DNA of 7,556 nucleotides. Source: an uncultured Prevotella sp. Lineage in GTDB: Bacteria; Bacteroidota; Bacteroidia; Bacteroidales; Bacteroidaceae. The notes under the pieces were generated by a model. That model was not told where the DNA came from. It was given only the letters and a program-made list of their open reading frames with translations, and ran no database searches. The stretch lies in NCBI GenBank assembly GCA_934120735.1, contig CAKOVA010000085.1:1-7556 (forward strand), given 5' to 3'. Of the stretch, positions 1 to 7,256 are shown in pieces (the first letter of the stretch is position 1; every line of letters starts with the position of its first letter). The translations under genes and the position numbers were made by a program.

Positions 1-404
1 TACTTCGGATCATCGTAAAGGTTACCTACCATTACTTGCAAGTTGCCCTTGAACAAGCCTGTACCAAAGCTGATGAAAAATAAAGCGAGTAACATTACTA
101 AGAGTGCAAACGTCTCACCGCCCAATGGGATGGATAAGAACAGGTAACCCAGGAACATCACCACGATGCCAATGGTGACCATCTTGCCAAAACCGAACTT
201 GTCTGCAAGTACACCACCCACCAGTGGAAGGAAGTAAACCAGTCCAAGGAACACACTGTAAATCATACCAGCCGTACCAGGATCCAATCCAAAGTTAGCT
301 CTTAAAAACAATACAAACACGGCAATCATGGTGTAATAACCAAATCGTTCGCCGGTGTTGGCCAGTGCCAAAGCAAAAAGGCCTTTAGGTTGATTTTCAA
401 ACAT
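1..404 (-). CDS. POT-family (PTR2) peptide/proton symporter, N-terminal part, cut by window edge
   Basis: Translation from the ATG at 404 gives 134 open residues running off the left edge, so only the first third of a roughly 450-500 residue protein is present. It is an inner-membrane major facilitator. Helix 1 carries GERFGYYTM (residues 18-26), the POT ERFxYY signature; GGVLADKFGFGKM (63-75) is the MFS loop 2-3 motif; GTGLFKGNLQ (114-123) is the helix 4 motif with the Lys (K119) used in proton/peptide coupling. Four hydrophobic helices are visible at about 8-35, 45-66, 77-93 and 98-118. POT proteins import di- and tripeptides with protons. The first Glu of the usual ExxER motif is Asn16 here. 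The start lies 4 bases after the stop of the upstream barrel gene, so it is probably co-transcribed with it. The family call is strong; the substrate is inferred. Confidence 0.9.
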   Translation of the reverse strand, partial: MFENQPKGLFALALANTGERFGYYTMIAVFVLFLRANFGLDPGTAGMIYSVFLGLVYFLPLVGGVLADKFGFGKMVTIGIVVMFLGYLFLSIPLGGETFALLVMLLALFFISFGTGLFKGNLQVMVGNLYDDPK

Positions 405-408
405 AGAT

Positions 409-1155
409 TTATTTTTTTAAATTGGTTTTAGTTATATCAAAAAGATAAGATAGCTTTACTACGATATTAGACAAGTTGGACTTGGCAAAATAATCTCTCT
501 TGGTATCGCCATAGATATTTGCCAAACCATAATAATAACGCGCATCAAGTAAGATATGACCCAACTTAGGCAACGAATACTCCACGCCGATGCCCGCTAC
601 AATGCCATAATCAAACTTGTGTTCCACGGGCATGCGGTATTGGGTTGTCTCTTTATTAGCTCTGTCATTCATGTTTGCATGGTCCAAGTCAAAGTTTAGA
701 CTGGTATTTTCATTCAGCATATAACCGAACTGAGGACCAGCTTGAAAGAAAAATTGAAAGCCTCTGCCCTCTTTTCCCCATGCCAAATGGGCGAAAACGG
801 GTACTTGTATATAGTTAATGGTTCTGCTATATTCTTCGGCGAGGCCTGTTTCACTGTTTACAACTGGTTGATCTTTCAAGTCAACGATGTTTTCTTTCCA
901 CCCTCCTTGTGTATAGTTCACCTCGGCATAAATAGAGCAAATGGTCTTGAAATACTTCTCTGATGTATAACGCAACGTGAGTCCTCCTGTCATGCCCCCA
1001 TGCAAGCCTTGCGTAACTTTGGGTACGAAGCCGACATTACTGAGGACATAGCCGCCATTCACGCCCACAGCAAACTCGTTACGATAGTTGCCTACTTGGG
1101 CTAAAAGCCACAAAGGAGACAAGATGAACAATAGAGAAAATACCGACTTTTTCAT
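409..1155 (-). CDS. PorT-family outer-membrane beta-barrel protein
   Basis: A 248-residue secreted protein. Residues 1-20 form a signal peptide (Lys-Lys, hydrophobic core, cleavage after LLAQ). The rest alternates short amphipathic strands and turns typical of a small outer-membrane barrel: NEFAVGVNGGYVLSNVGF near 26-43, GGLTLRYTSEKYF near 57-69, YAEVNYTQGGW near 76-86, FFFQAGPQFGYML, GIGVEYSLP, LLDARYYYGL, and a last strand NIVVKLSYLFDI. This is the layout of the outer-membrane beta-barrel family called PorT-like in Bacteroidota. The founder, PorT of Porphyromonas gingivalis, is needed for type IX secretion, but most PorT-like proteins have no known role, and I cannot show that this is the true PorT. 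It is the middle gene of the minus-strand operon, 25 bases after the LysM gene and 4 before the transporter. Six residues follow the last strand (TKTNLKK region), a slightly unusual charged end for a barrel. Confidence 0.85.
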   Translation of the reverse strand: MKKSVFSLLFILSPLWLLAQVGNYRNEFAVGVNGGYVLSNVGFVPKVTQGLHGGMTGGLTLRYTSEKYFKTICSIYAEVNYTQGGWKENIVDLKDQPVVNSETGLAEEYSRTINYIQVPVFAHLAWGKEGRGFQFFFQAGPQFGYMLNENTSLNFDLDHANMNDRANKETTQYRMPVEHKFDYGIVAGIGVEYSLPKLGHILLDARYYYGLANIYGDTKRDYFAKSNLSNIVVKLSYLFDITKTNLKK

Positions 1156-1180
1156 TTAAAAAACTTTCAAAAGCGATTCT

Positions 1181-2575
1181 TTAATAAGTGATACTCTCGA
1201 TGGTTCGGTTGTTCTTATAATGAATCAACATGAAATTGGCATTCTGTCTGCCACCGTTAGCGACTTGCCTGAAATGTAATGGAGTTTGCAATGGCGTATG
1301 CATATTCTCCGCTTTGCTTCCTGAGAAGTTCATGCCATACCGATGAAGTCCTTGACAAAAATAACTTGCTTGATCGTAACCAGTCAGTGCAAACCGTGGA
1401 AGAGCGCCTTGCATCTCTTCCTTAAACCACTGTCGATACTTATATTCAATCCGCTTGGTTTGAGGAGAGAGGGCGTTGTAATAAGCAACTGTCGGTATAT
1501 AAGTTTCATACTTGCAGAAGTAATCGAAATACACTTTCGTATACATCAGCCACTCTGTGTAACCAAACAACGACACCGACAGTGCGGGGTTGGCTGCCTT
1601 CAGCCCATCAATCTTTGCCAACGCCACGTTCAGTTCAGGCGAACGCCCGGTATTCAGAATGACAACATTAGGCTTTGACAAGCTAAATGACTTCGCAAAA
1701 GCTTCCTCGCTCGACTTCAAGTTGGTGATGTTATACTTGATACCTTTGGTTTCCAACTGCTTTCTTAACGAAAAAGTGAAGATGCCTTTTGTACTCGTAG
1801 CATCATTACAGTCAATGAATACCGGATGATGATTAGGGAAACGATCCAAGTAAGCACGTATGGCGTCTTGTGCTTGACTGTCTGCCGACTGGTATATTTG
1901 GAATATCTGAGGATTATTGGCCACCTCACCACCTTCGATGGAGAACGGAATGACCATTTTAATTCCAAACTTCTTGCAAAAATCTCCCAGATGTTTTACT
2001 TGCTTGGTGTATAACGGACCGAAAATAATGTCACAACTTTTGGCATTCGGATCCAGCAACGTTTGGCGGATGTCAACATCAATCGGAACATTCCACGCAT
2101 GGATATCGGTCGAAATGCCCTTTGCCTTTAAGTCATCACATGCCAGCAACAAGCCACGATAATACTCCACCATTCTCCTGCCATCGCCATCAACATCGTG
2201 CAAAGGGAGCATCACACCGATGCGAATGGCACGCTTGGTAATGTCCATATTGCTAACCAATTGCGGTTTGGCAGATGCTTTTGTCGCAGGTGTTTGTGTC
2301 TTGACCGACCCTGTTGTCGCAGCAGTCTGATTCTTAACAAATGGTATGAAAACGGTATCCCCCTTCTTCAACTCATATCCTTCCTCTTTCATTTCAGGAT
2401 TAGCATCCATCAAATCGGGAACGGAAACACCATATTTTCGAGCAATGCCGAATACGGTATCTTTCTTTTTGGCTTCATATATGTCACGCCATTGATTGAC
2501 TTGCGCAATGGTATCAATGCTGAAAAGCATTAAAACCGCCAGTAATATATTTTTAAATATAGGTTTCATCTTCAT
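1181..2575 (-). CDS. Secreted LysM plus periplasmic-binding-fold (PBP1-like) protein
   Basis: The open frame begins at 2584 (467 residues), but I prefer the ATG at 2575 (464 residues). The likely -7 box (2598-2605) leaves only about 8-10 untranslated bases before 2584, and AAGG ends 9 bases before 2575. Residues below count from 2584. A signal peptide ends at about DTIAQ (24-28). A LysM domain spans about 35-82 (DTVFGIARKYGVSVPDLMDANP then LKKGDTVFIP split by a short loop), expected to bind peptidoglycan glycan. A Thr/Gln/Ala-rich linker follows (84-112). From about 119 (AIRIGVMLPLHD) to the end there is a type 1 periplasmic-binding fold, seen in CDIIFGPLY, MVIPFS, FQIYQSADSQ, PVFIDCNDA, NVVILNTGRSP and ALTGYDQASYF, as in branched-chain amino-acid receptors and LppC-like proteins. 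No ABC transporter genes adjoin it, so uptake is not implied. It heads the minus-strand operon. Its ligand is unknown. Confidence 0.88.
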   Translation of the reverse strand: MKMKPIFKNILLAVLMLFSIDTIAQVNQWRDIYEAKKKDTVFGIARKYGVSVPDLMDANPEMKEEGYELKKGDTVFIPFVKNQTAATTGSVKTQTPATKASAKPQLVSNMDITKRAIRIGVMLPLHDVDGDGRRMVEYYRGLLLACDDLKAKGISTDIHAWNVPIDVDIRQTLLDPNAKSCDIIFGPLYTKQVKHLGDFCKKFGIKMVIPFSIEGGEVANNPQIFQIYQSADSQAQDAIRAYLDRFPNHHPVFIDCNDATSTKGIFTFSLRKQLETKGIKYNITNLKSSEEAFAKSFSLSKPNVVILNTGRSPELNVALAKIDGLKAANPALSVSLFGYTEWLMYTKVYFDYFCKYETYIPTVAYYNALSPQTKRIEYKYRQWFKEEMQGALPRFALTGYDQASYFCQGLHRYGMNFSGSKAENMHTPLQTPLHFRQVANGGRQNANFMLIHYKNNRTIESITY

Positions 2576-2597
2576 CGTTTTCATCCTTATTTAACTG

Positions 2598-2605
2598 CAA
2601 AAATA
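2598..2605 (-). promoter_or_regulatory. Bacteroidota -7 promoter box for the LysM/barrel/transporter operon
   Basis: On the minus strand this reads TATTTTTG, an exact match to the Bacteroidota sigma consensus TAnnTTTG. No clear TTTG lies at the expected distance upstream for the -33 box. The predicted transcript starts near 2592, which makes the leader very short and supports translation from 2575 rather than 2584. Confidence 0.6.
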
Positions 2606-2649
2606 CAAAAAAATATTCAACACCTCACTATTAGTCATGAATCTTTTAC

Positions 2650-2657
2650 TATCTTTG
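2650..2657 (+). promoter_or_regulatory. Bacteroidota -7 promoter box for the sorting-domain gene and possibly uvrA
   Basis: TATCTTTG matches TAnnTTTG exactly. Transcription would start near 2664, giving a leader of about 36 bases before the ATG at 2700. No good -33 box is seen. It lies divergently about 45 bases from the -7 box of the left operon, so one regulator could affect both. It also shows that the ATG at 2637 lies upstream of the probable transcript start and is not used. Confidence 0.5.
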
Positions 2658-2699
2658 TCTTCGGATTCCACTATCCTTGTTGTTCAAAACGAATCAAAA

Positions 2700-3419
2700 A
2701 TGAAAATTAAGACAGCCCTATTCATCCTCATACTGCTAAGCTCTTTGCACATCAAGGCACAAGAGATACCCACAATAAGTCCATCTGCCATCTTCACAAC
2801 TATAGATAGCGAAACGAGTGAGGCGGTCACCGAATTTAGTGGTTCAGCACCTTTAAAGGCCAAATTTTCAACAAATGTAGCGAACCAAGGCGACTGGAAC
2901 GCTTATTACGAATGGCGATTTTCCCTTGAAGGTGAAGAGAAACCATATCTCATACGCTACGAACAAGATACCGAAGTGACCTTCACCAAGGCGGGTTCGC
3001 ATCGAGTTGTGCTCTACGCCATCTTCACTCATGGCACTGACTCGGTGAAGTATACAGAGGAATATTGGTCTGACGCATCACCGATAACTGTTTCTATTTC
3101 AGAAAGTAAGCTGGAAATGCCTAATGCTTTTTCTCCTAATGGTGATGGCATCAATGACATCTATAAAGCCAAAGACGGTTGGCAAAGTCTGACAGAGTTC
3201 AAGGCATACATTTTCAACCGATGGGGACAAAAGCTATTCGAGTGGACAAATCCAGCCGATGGTTGGGATGGAAAGTTCCAAGGCAAAGACGTGAAGCAAG
3301 GCGTTTACTTCTGTTTAGTCAAAGCAAAGGGTGCCGATGGAAGAACTTTCAACATCAAAACAGATGTCAATTTATTGAGAGGATACAATGAAGATGGTGG
3401 CACCAAGATGGGTAAATAA
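2700..3419 (+). CDS. Secreted PKD-like protein with type B T9SS sorting domain (gliding-motility-associated C-terminal domain)
   Basis: The ATG at 2700 gives 239 residues and puts a clean signal peptide at the start ([20 protein letters not shown], 1-20). An in-frame ATG at 2637 would add 21 residues ahead of the signal peptide and lies before the likely promoter, so it is rejected. Residues about 40-134 look PKD/immunoglobulin-like: [16 protein letters not shown], then [16 protein letters not shown]. Residues 138-227 are a gliding-motility-associated C-terminal domain: [13 protein letters not shown] (141-153), [10 protein letters not shown] (172-181), GWDGKFQGK (188-196), [11 protein letters not shown] (201-211), TDVNLLR (221-227). 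Such type B domains direct proteins through the type IX secretion system to the cell surface or medium. Twelve hydrophilic residues follow the usual end of the domain. uvrA starts 27 bases after the stop, so the two may share a transcript. The function of the passenger is unknown; the domain call is firm. Confidence 0.9.
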   Translation: MKIKTALFILILLSSLHIKAQEIPTISPSAIFTTIDSETSEAVTEFSGSAPLKAKFSTNVANQGDWNAYYEWRFSLEGEEKPYLIRYEQDTEVTFTKAGSHRVVLYAIFTHGTDSVKYTEEYWSDASPITVSISESKLEMPNAFSPNGDGINDIYKAKDGWQSLTEFKAYIFNRWGQKLFEWTNPADGWDGKFQGKDVKQGVYFCLVKAKGADGRTFNIKTDVNLLRGYNEDGGTKMGK

Positions 3420-3437
3420 AACAATTTAGGAAGCAAC

Positions 3438-3441
3438 AGGA
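3438..3441 (+). promoter_or_regulatory. Shine-Dalgarno-like AGGA before uvrA
   Basis: AGGA lies 5 bases before the ATG at 3447 and supports that start. The N-terminal residues that follow ([15 protein letters not shown]) are where other UvrA proteins begin. Clear Shine-Dalgarno sequences are uncommon in this window. Confidence 0.45.
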
Positions 3442-3446
3442 TACAA

Positions 3447-6275
3447 ATGACTCGCGAAGACGAAAAGATTAATATATGGGGTGCACGCGTACACAATCTT
3501 AAGAACATCGATGTAGAGATTCCACGCAATGCACTCACCGTTATTACAGGCTTATCAGGTTCAGGAAAATCATCCTTGGCATTCGACACTATTTTTGCCG
3601 AAGGCCAACGAAGATATATCGAAACGTTCTCGGCATACGCCAGAAACTTTCTCGGTAACCTGGAAAGACCCGACGTAGATAAAATCACAGGACTGTCTCC
3701 AGTTATCAGCATCGAGCAGAAAACCACCAACAAAAATCCCCGCTCTACCGTTGGTACAACCACTGAAATATACGACTACCTGCGCCTTCTCTATGCCCGG
3801 GCCGGTACGGCATACAGCTATCTGTCGGGTGAAAAAATGATAAAATACACTGAAGAGAAGGTTATTGAGATGATTCTCAACGACTATGCCGACAAGCGCA
3901 TCTACATTTTGTCTCCCTTGGTAAGGCAAAGAAAAGGGCACTATCGCGAACTTTTCGAGAGTATGCGGCGCAAAGGCTATCTCTACATGCGGGTAGATGG
4001 AGAAATCAAGGAGATTGTTCGCGGCATGAAGGTTGACCGATACAAGAACCACAACATTGAGGTGGTGATCGACAAGTTGCAGGTGCGTGGCAAAGATGAT
4101 GAGCGACTGAAGAAAACAGTACAGATAGCCATGAGGCAAGGCGACGGTGTCATCATGATTATGGACAAAGAAACGGGCGAGATACGCAACTTCTCTAAAC
4201 GCCTGATGGATCCCGTCAGCGGCATTTCATACGGTGAACCAGCGCCCAACATCTTCTCTTTCAACTCGCCAGAGGGTGCCTGTCAGCATTGCAAAGGTTT
4301 GGGCTATGTCAACGAGATTGACCTTTCAAAAGTCATTCCGAATGACAAACTTAGCATACATGATGGTGCCATCGTTCCATTGGGCAAATACAAGAACCAG
4401 ATGATATTCTGGCAAATCGATGCCATCTTGCACAAATACGACCTGACACTCAAAACTCCATTCAAAGAAATACCGCAGGATGTGGTTGACGAAATACTTT
4501 ACGGAAGCCTTGAAAACATCAAGATTTCCAAACACTTAGTTCATACCAGCAGCGATTACTTTGTCACTTTTGAAGGCATCATCAAATACCTGCGTACGGT
4601 CATGGAGAATGATGATTCGACAGCCGGACAAAAATGGGCTGACCAGTTTCTTGCCACGACCACTTGTCCTGAATGCAACGGGATGAGGCTCAAGCAAGAA
4701 TCTCTTTCGTACAAGATATGGAACCGAAACATTTCAGAGATTGCCAACCTCGATATCACCGAACTGAAAGAGTGGCTCGACCATGTGGAGGAACATCTGG
4801 ACAAACAGCAAAGAGCTATTGCTACAGAGATAGTGAAGGAATTGAGAGCACGCGTGAGCTTCTTACTGGAAGTTGGTCTCGACTATCTTTCACTCAACCG
4901 CGCGTCTGCCTCTTTGTCCGGAGGCGAGAGCCAGCGCATCAGACTGGCCACTCAAATTGGCTCACAACTGGTCAATGTGCTGTATATTCTCGACGAACCC
5001 AGCATTGGTTTGCACCAAAGAGATAACGAACGGCTCATCCACTCACTGAAAGAGTTGCGCGACATGGGCAACTCTGTCATTGTCGTGGAACACGATAAAG
5101 ACATGATGTTAGCTGCCGATTACATTATAGACATTGGCCCAAAGGCTGGACGCAAAGGGGGTGAGGTGGTCTTTCAAGGCACTCCGAAGCAAATGCTCCA
5201 GCAACATACCATCACGGCAGATTATCTAAATGGCAAACGAGCCATTGAGTTACCCACGAAACGGCGTGAAGGCAACGGCAAAAGCATTTGGATAAAGGGA
5301 GCAAAAGGTAACAACCTGAAGGATATTGACGTGGAGTTTCCGCTTGGAAAACTCATTGTCGTAACGGGCGTGTCTGGCTCTGGCAAGTCTACTCTCATCA
5401 ACGAAACGCTGCAGCCCATACTGTCGAAGCATTTTTATCGCTCGCTGAAAAAGCCAATGCCGTACGATTCGATAGAAGGCATCGACTATATAGATAAGGT
5501 GGTGGATGTAGATCAAAGTCCGTTAGGGCGAACTCCTCGCAGCAACCCAGCCACCTATACGGGCGTGTTCAGCGACATCCGGTCGCTCTTCGTCAACCTA
5601 CCCGAGGCTAAAATACGGGGTTACAAACCTGGGCGCTTCTCGTTTAACGTGAAAGGTGGACGATGTGAGGCCTGCGGTGGCAATGGCTACAAGACGATAG
5701 AAATGAACTTTCTGCCCGATGTGATGGTGCCGTGCGAGGTTTGCCATGGCAAACGCTACAACCGCGAGACACTTGAAGTGAGATATAAGGGCAAAAGCAT
5801 TGCCGACGTGCTGGACATGACCATCAATCAGGCGGTAGAATTTTTCGATGCCGTACCGAACATTCTACACAAAATCAAAACTATTCAGGATGTTGGCTTA
5901 GGCTACATCAAACTGGGACAGCCCTCCACTACCCTTTCGGGCGGTGAGAGTCAGCGGGTAAAATTGGCTACCGAATTATCCAAACGTGACACAGGAAAGA
6001 CGCTGTACATCCTCGACGAGCCAACAACGGGACTGCACTTCGAGGACATCCGCATCTTGATGGACGTGCTTCAGCAATTGGTTGATCGTGGTAACACAGT
6101 TATAATCATCGAACACAACCTGGATGTCATCAAGTTGGCCGATTACATTATTGACATGGGACCAGAGGGTGGACGTGGCGGCGGCATGGTTTTAACCACG
6201 GGCACGCCTGAAAAAGTGGCCAAAAGTAGTAAGGGACATACCCCTAAATTCTTAAAACAAGAACTTAAAGGCTAA
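3447..6275 (+). CDS. uvrA: UvrABC excinuclease subunit A, ATPase and DNA damage sensor
   Basis: The 942 residues match the usual length (about 940). UvrA dimers scan DNA for bulky lesions in the cytoplasm and load UvrB, starting nucleotide excision repair. Two ABC ATPase halves are complete. Half I has Walker A GLSGSGKS (35-42), signature LSGGESQ (490-496) and Walker B LYILDEPS (512-519). Half II has Walker A GVSGSGKS (641-648), signature LSGGESQ (830-836) and Walker B LYILDEPT (853-860), followed by [25 protein letters not shown] UvrB-binding region is present at about 125-245, so this is class I rather than the UvrA2 type that lacks it. The C-terminal zinc module is intact (C740, C743, C763, C766). 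In half I, C279/C282 and C407/C410 remain on either side of the insertion domain (about 290-400), but the CPxCG pair found in E. coli near 253/256 is replaced by D255 and S258. It lies 27 bases downstream of the sorting-domain gene and ends in a strong terminator. Confidence 0.98.
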   Translation: MTREDEKINIWGARVHNLKNIDVEIPRNALTVITGLSGSGKSSLAFDTIFAEGQRRYIETFSAYARNFLGNLERPDVDKITGLSPVISIEQKTTNKNPRSTVGTTTEIYDYLRLLYARAGTAYSYLSGEKMIKYTEEKVIEMILNDYADKRIYILSPLVRQRKGHYRELFESMRRKGYLYMRVDGEIKEIVRGMKVDRYKNHNIEVVIDKLQVRGKDDERLKKTVQIAMRQGDGVIMIMDKETGEIRNFSKRLMDPVSGISYGEPAPNIFSFNSPEGACQHCKGLGYVNEIDLSKVIPNDKLSIHDGAIVPLGKYKNQMIFWQIDAILHKYDLTLKTPFKEIPQDVVDEILYGSLENIKISKHLVHTSSDYFVTFEGIIKYLRTVMENDDSTAGQKWADQFLATTTCPECNGMRLKQESLSYKIWNRNISEIANLDITELKEWLDHVEEHLDKQQRAIATEIVKELRARVSFLLEVGLDYLSLNRASASLSGGESQRIRLATQIGSQLVNVLYILDEPSIGLHQRDNERLIHSLKELRDMGNSVIVVEHDKDMMLAADYIIDIGPKAGRKGGEVVFQGTPKQMLQQHTITADYLNGKRAIELPTKRREGNGKSIWIKGAKGNNLKDIDVEFPLGKLIVVTGVSGSGKSTLINETLQPILSKHFYRSLKKPMPYDSIEGIDYIDKVVDVDQSPLGRTPRSNPATYTGVFSDIRSLFVNLPEAKIRGYKPGRFSFNVKGGRCEACGGNGYKTIEMNFLPDVMVPCEVCHGKRYNRETLEVRYKGKSIADVLDMTINQAVEFFDAVPNILHKIKTIQDVGLGYIKLGQPSTTLSGGESQRVKLATELSKRDTGKTLYILDEPTTGLHFEDIRILMDVLQQLVDRGNTVIIIEHNLDVIKLADYIIDMGPEGGRGGGMVLTTGTPEKVAKSSKGHTPKFLKQELKG

Positions 6276-6307
6276 CTCCCTTTCCGATAGAGCCAGCCTT
6301 ATTTTGT

Positions 6308-6340
6308 AGAAGCAGGAAAGTCCCTGCTTCTTTATTTTTT
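6308..6340 (+). terminator. Intrinsic terminator of uvrA
   Basis: A perfect 9-base-pair stem, AGAAGCAGG (6308-6316) with CCTGCTTCT (6323-6331), closes a 6-base loop and is followed by TTATTTTTT. It begins 33 bases after the uvrA stop. On the other strand the stem is not followed by a T-run, so it is a one-way terminator, though the hairpin also lies just past the end of the convergent DUF805 gene. Confidence 0.88.
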
Positions 6341-6354
6341 ATACTTAAATGTTA

Positions 6355-6762
6355 CTAATATTTAGGAGATTCACCGTATTGATTGGCCTCTGCTTGCGAA
6401 TCTTGGCAGCACCAAACGATCAATAAGATACTTCCAATCAACGGAATGATTCCCCAAAGAATATTCCAACCACTCTTGTTAATGTCATGCAAGCGCCGAA
6501 CTGTAACAGCTAAATTGGGTAAGAACAATACGAGTGCCGCAATACAATAAATCGCTCCGTAAAAAGAGTACTCAAAGGTGATATCAAAAAGATTATCCAA
6601 TACAGCTGCTGCAATTAAAACTAAAGAGTAAAACAGCACGAACCACCAATACTCTGACCTGCGCGCACGCCCCTTAAAGGTTGCATACTTTTTAAAAACT
6701 TGACGAACGGCATCGGAAAACGACAGCTTGGGCGATGCCTCACGAATAGAATTTTGTTCCAT
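6355..6762 (-). CDS. DUF805 family inner-membrane protein
   Basis: From the ATG at 6762 this is 135 residues, the normal size for DUF805 proteins. The family motifs are clear: FKGRARRSEYWW (29-40) before the first helix, PNLAVTVRRLHDINKSGWN (82-100), and the end NQYGESPKY (127-135). Three or four hydrophobic segments follow each other (about 38-56, 66-82, 101-118). DUF805 proteins are small membrane proteins with no established biochemical role; some early annotations call them inhibitors or YhaH-like. In-frame ATGs at 6825 and 6792 would add 21 or 10 residues. The one at 6792 has AAGG 4 bases before it, so it cannot be excluded, but the extra residues fall outside the family. The gene is alone, converges on uvrA with 79 bases between stops, and has its own promoter. 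Confidence 0.87.
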   Translation of the reverse strand: MEQNSIREASPKLSFSDAVRQVFKKYATFKGRARRSEYWWFVLFYSLVLIAAAVLDNLFDITFEYSFYGAIYCIAALVLFLPNLAVTVRRLHDINKSGWNILWGIIPLIGSILLIVWCCQDSQAEANQYGESPKY

Positions 6763-6842
6763 AGTTTTATTTTTTAATCGGTACAATCTCATTATACCTT
6801 GGTTATTAAGATGTTTAAAGAACAACAGAAGTTTAAAATTTT

Positions 6843-6876
6843 ACTTTTATTAAAAGTGCTTTGCAATATAGCTATA
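6843..6876. repeat. Two short palindromes in the DUF805 leader
   Basis: ACTTTTA-T-TAAAAGT (6843-6857) is a perfect inverted repeat with 7-base arms, and TATAGCTATA (6867-6876) is a perfect 10-base palindrome. Both lie just downstream of the predicted DUF805 transcript start, where an operator could sit. Both are AT-rich and could be chance in this composition. Confidence 0.35.
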
Positions 6877-6893
6877 CACGCATTCTCTTAGGA

Positions 6894-6925
6894 CAAAGTT
6901 AGCTTTAAATATTCAATATAACAAC
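6894..6925 (-). promoter_or_regulatory. Bacteroidota promoter for the DUF805 gene
   Basis: On the minus strand GTTG (6925-6922), a 20-base spacer and TAACTTTG (6901-6894) match the Bacteroidota -33 (TTTG) and -7 (TAnnTTTG) boxes at the proper distance; only one base of the -33 box differs. Transcription would start near 6888, giving an untranslated leader of about 125 bases before 6762 (about 63 before 6825). It is the best promoter in the window. Confidence 0.6.
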
Positions 6926-7064
6926 TCTTTAACTCAAAATTTTAAAAGAAAAAAGCATCAATTAGCTGGAGTAAATACATATTAATTCTGACAGTATACT
7001 ATTCGTATTCGAGATTTCACAAGTACCGATCTACTGCCTTCATATTGTGGTCCTTTCAATAGCC

Positions 7065-7152
7065 ATGAGTTTGGCCATCAAACTACATGACTTTAACGTC
7101 CAATCTCAATGACTTTGGATGCCAATTAGCATGAGTTTACCTGAGGTAGAAT
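7065..7152. repeat. Tandem array with exact 22-base period, four units
   Basis: ATGA begins at 7065, 7087, 7109 and 7131, exactly 22 bases apart each time. In every unit it is followed by G or C and then TTT, giving eight positions where only one base varies. In the first three units CAA also recurs at unit positions 15-17. The fourth unit keeps only the left part before it diverges. A weaker, degenerate unit ending in TTTCAATAGCC may precede the array at 7043-7064. Units 1 and 3 carry small inverted repeats (TTTG..CAAA and TTGG-ATG-CCAA). There are no unique spacers, so it is not CRISPR. It is non-coding and lies about 105 bases past the nuoN stop (7257). Function unknown. Confidence 0.75.
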
Positions 7153-7184
7153 ACTTGCCTGTTATTAAGGGTGTTCACGCAACG

Positions 7185-7233
7185 AAAAAAGTCCCTACCC
7201 GATGGCATTTCAAATACCAAAGGTTAGGGACTT
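7185..7233 (-). terminator. Intrinsic terminator after nuoN (end of nuo operon)
   Basis: Read on the minus strand, AAGTCCCTA (7233-7225) pairs perfectly with TAGGGACTT (7197-7189), and the stem runs into a T-tract (A-run 7185-7190 on the plus strand). Inside lies a second small hairpin, TGGTAT with ATGCCA (one G-T pair) around the loop TTGAA, so the terminator has a two-tier stem. It starts 24 bases after the nuoN stop. Confidence 0.85.
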
Positions 7234-7256
7234 CATTTATGTATAAATTCGTAAAA

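Larger units (their letters stand above)
6763..7184. other. Gene-free region between the DUF805 gene and the nuo terminator
   Basis: About 420 bases with no credible coding frame on either strand. From left to right it holds the DUF805 leader with two palindromes, the DUF805 promoter, an AT-rich stretch (6902-7040) in which I see nothing definite, and the 22-base-period array beginning at 7065. No tRNA, rRNA or recognisable small RNA fold was found by eye. Confidence 0.7.

Noticed and set aside
742..963. Plus-strand open frame of 73 codons
   Set aside because: It is a shadow of the outer-membrane barrel gene on the opposite strand.
2637..2699. Upstream in-frame ATG for the sorting-domain protein
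   Set aside because: It would place 21 residues before an obvious signal peptide, and it lies upstream of the predicted transcript start after TATCTTTG (2650-2657).
3305..3763. Minus-strand open frame of 152 codons across the sorting-domain gene end and uvrA start
   Set aside because: It is antisense to two well-supported genes, with no domain and no promoter of its own.
3570..4139. Minus-strand open frame of 189 codons inside uvrA
   Set aside because: It is antisense to highly conserved UvrA coding sequence, and its protein has no recognisable motif or signal.
7065..7152. Possible CRISPR array
   Set aside because: Units abut with a 22-base period and no unique spacers; there is no leader and no cas gene.
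6308..7233. Shared bases (AAAGTCCCT) in the uvrA and nuo terminators as a repeat family
   Set aside because: The match is under 10 bases, lies in different parts of the two hairpins (loop and stem), and is best explained by chance.
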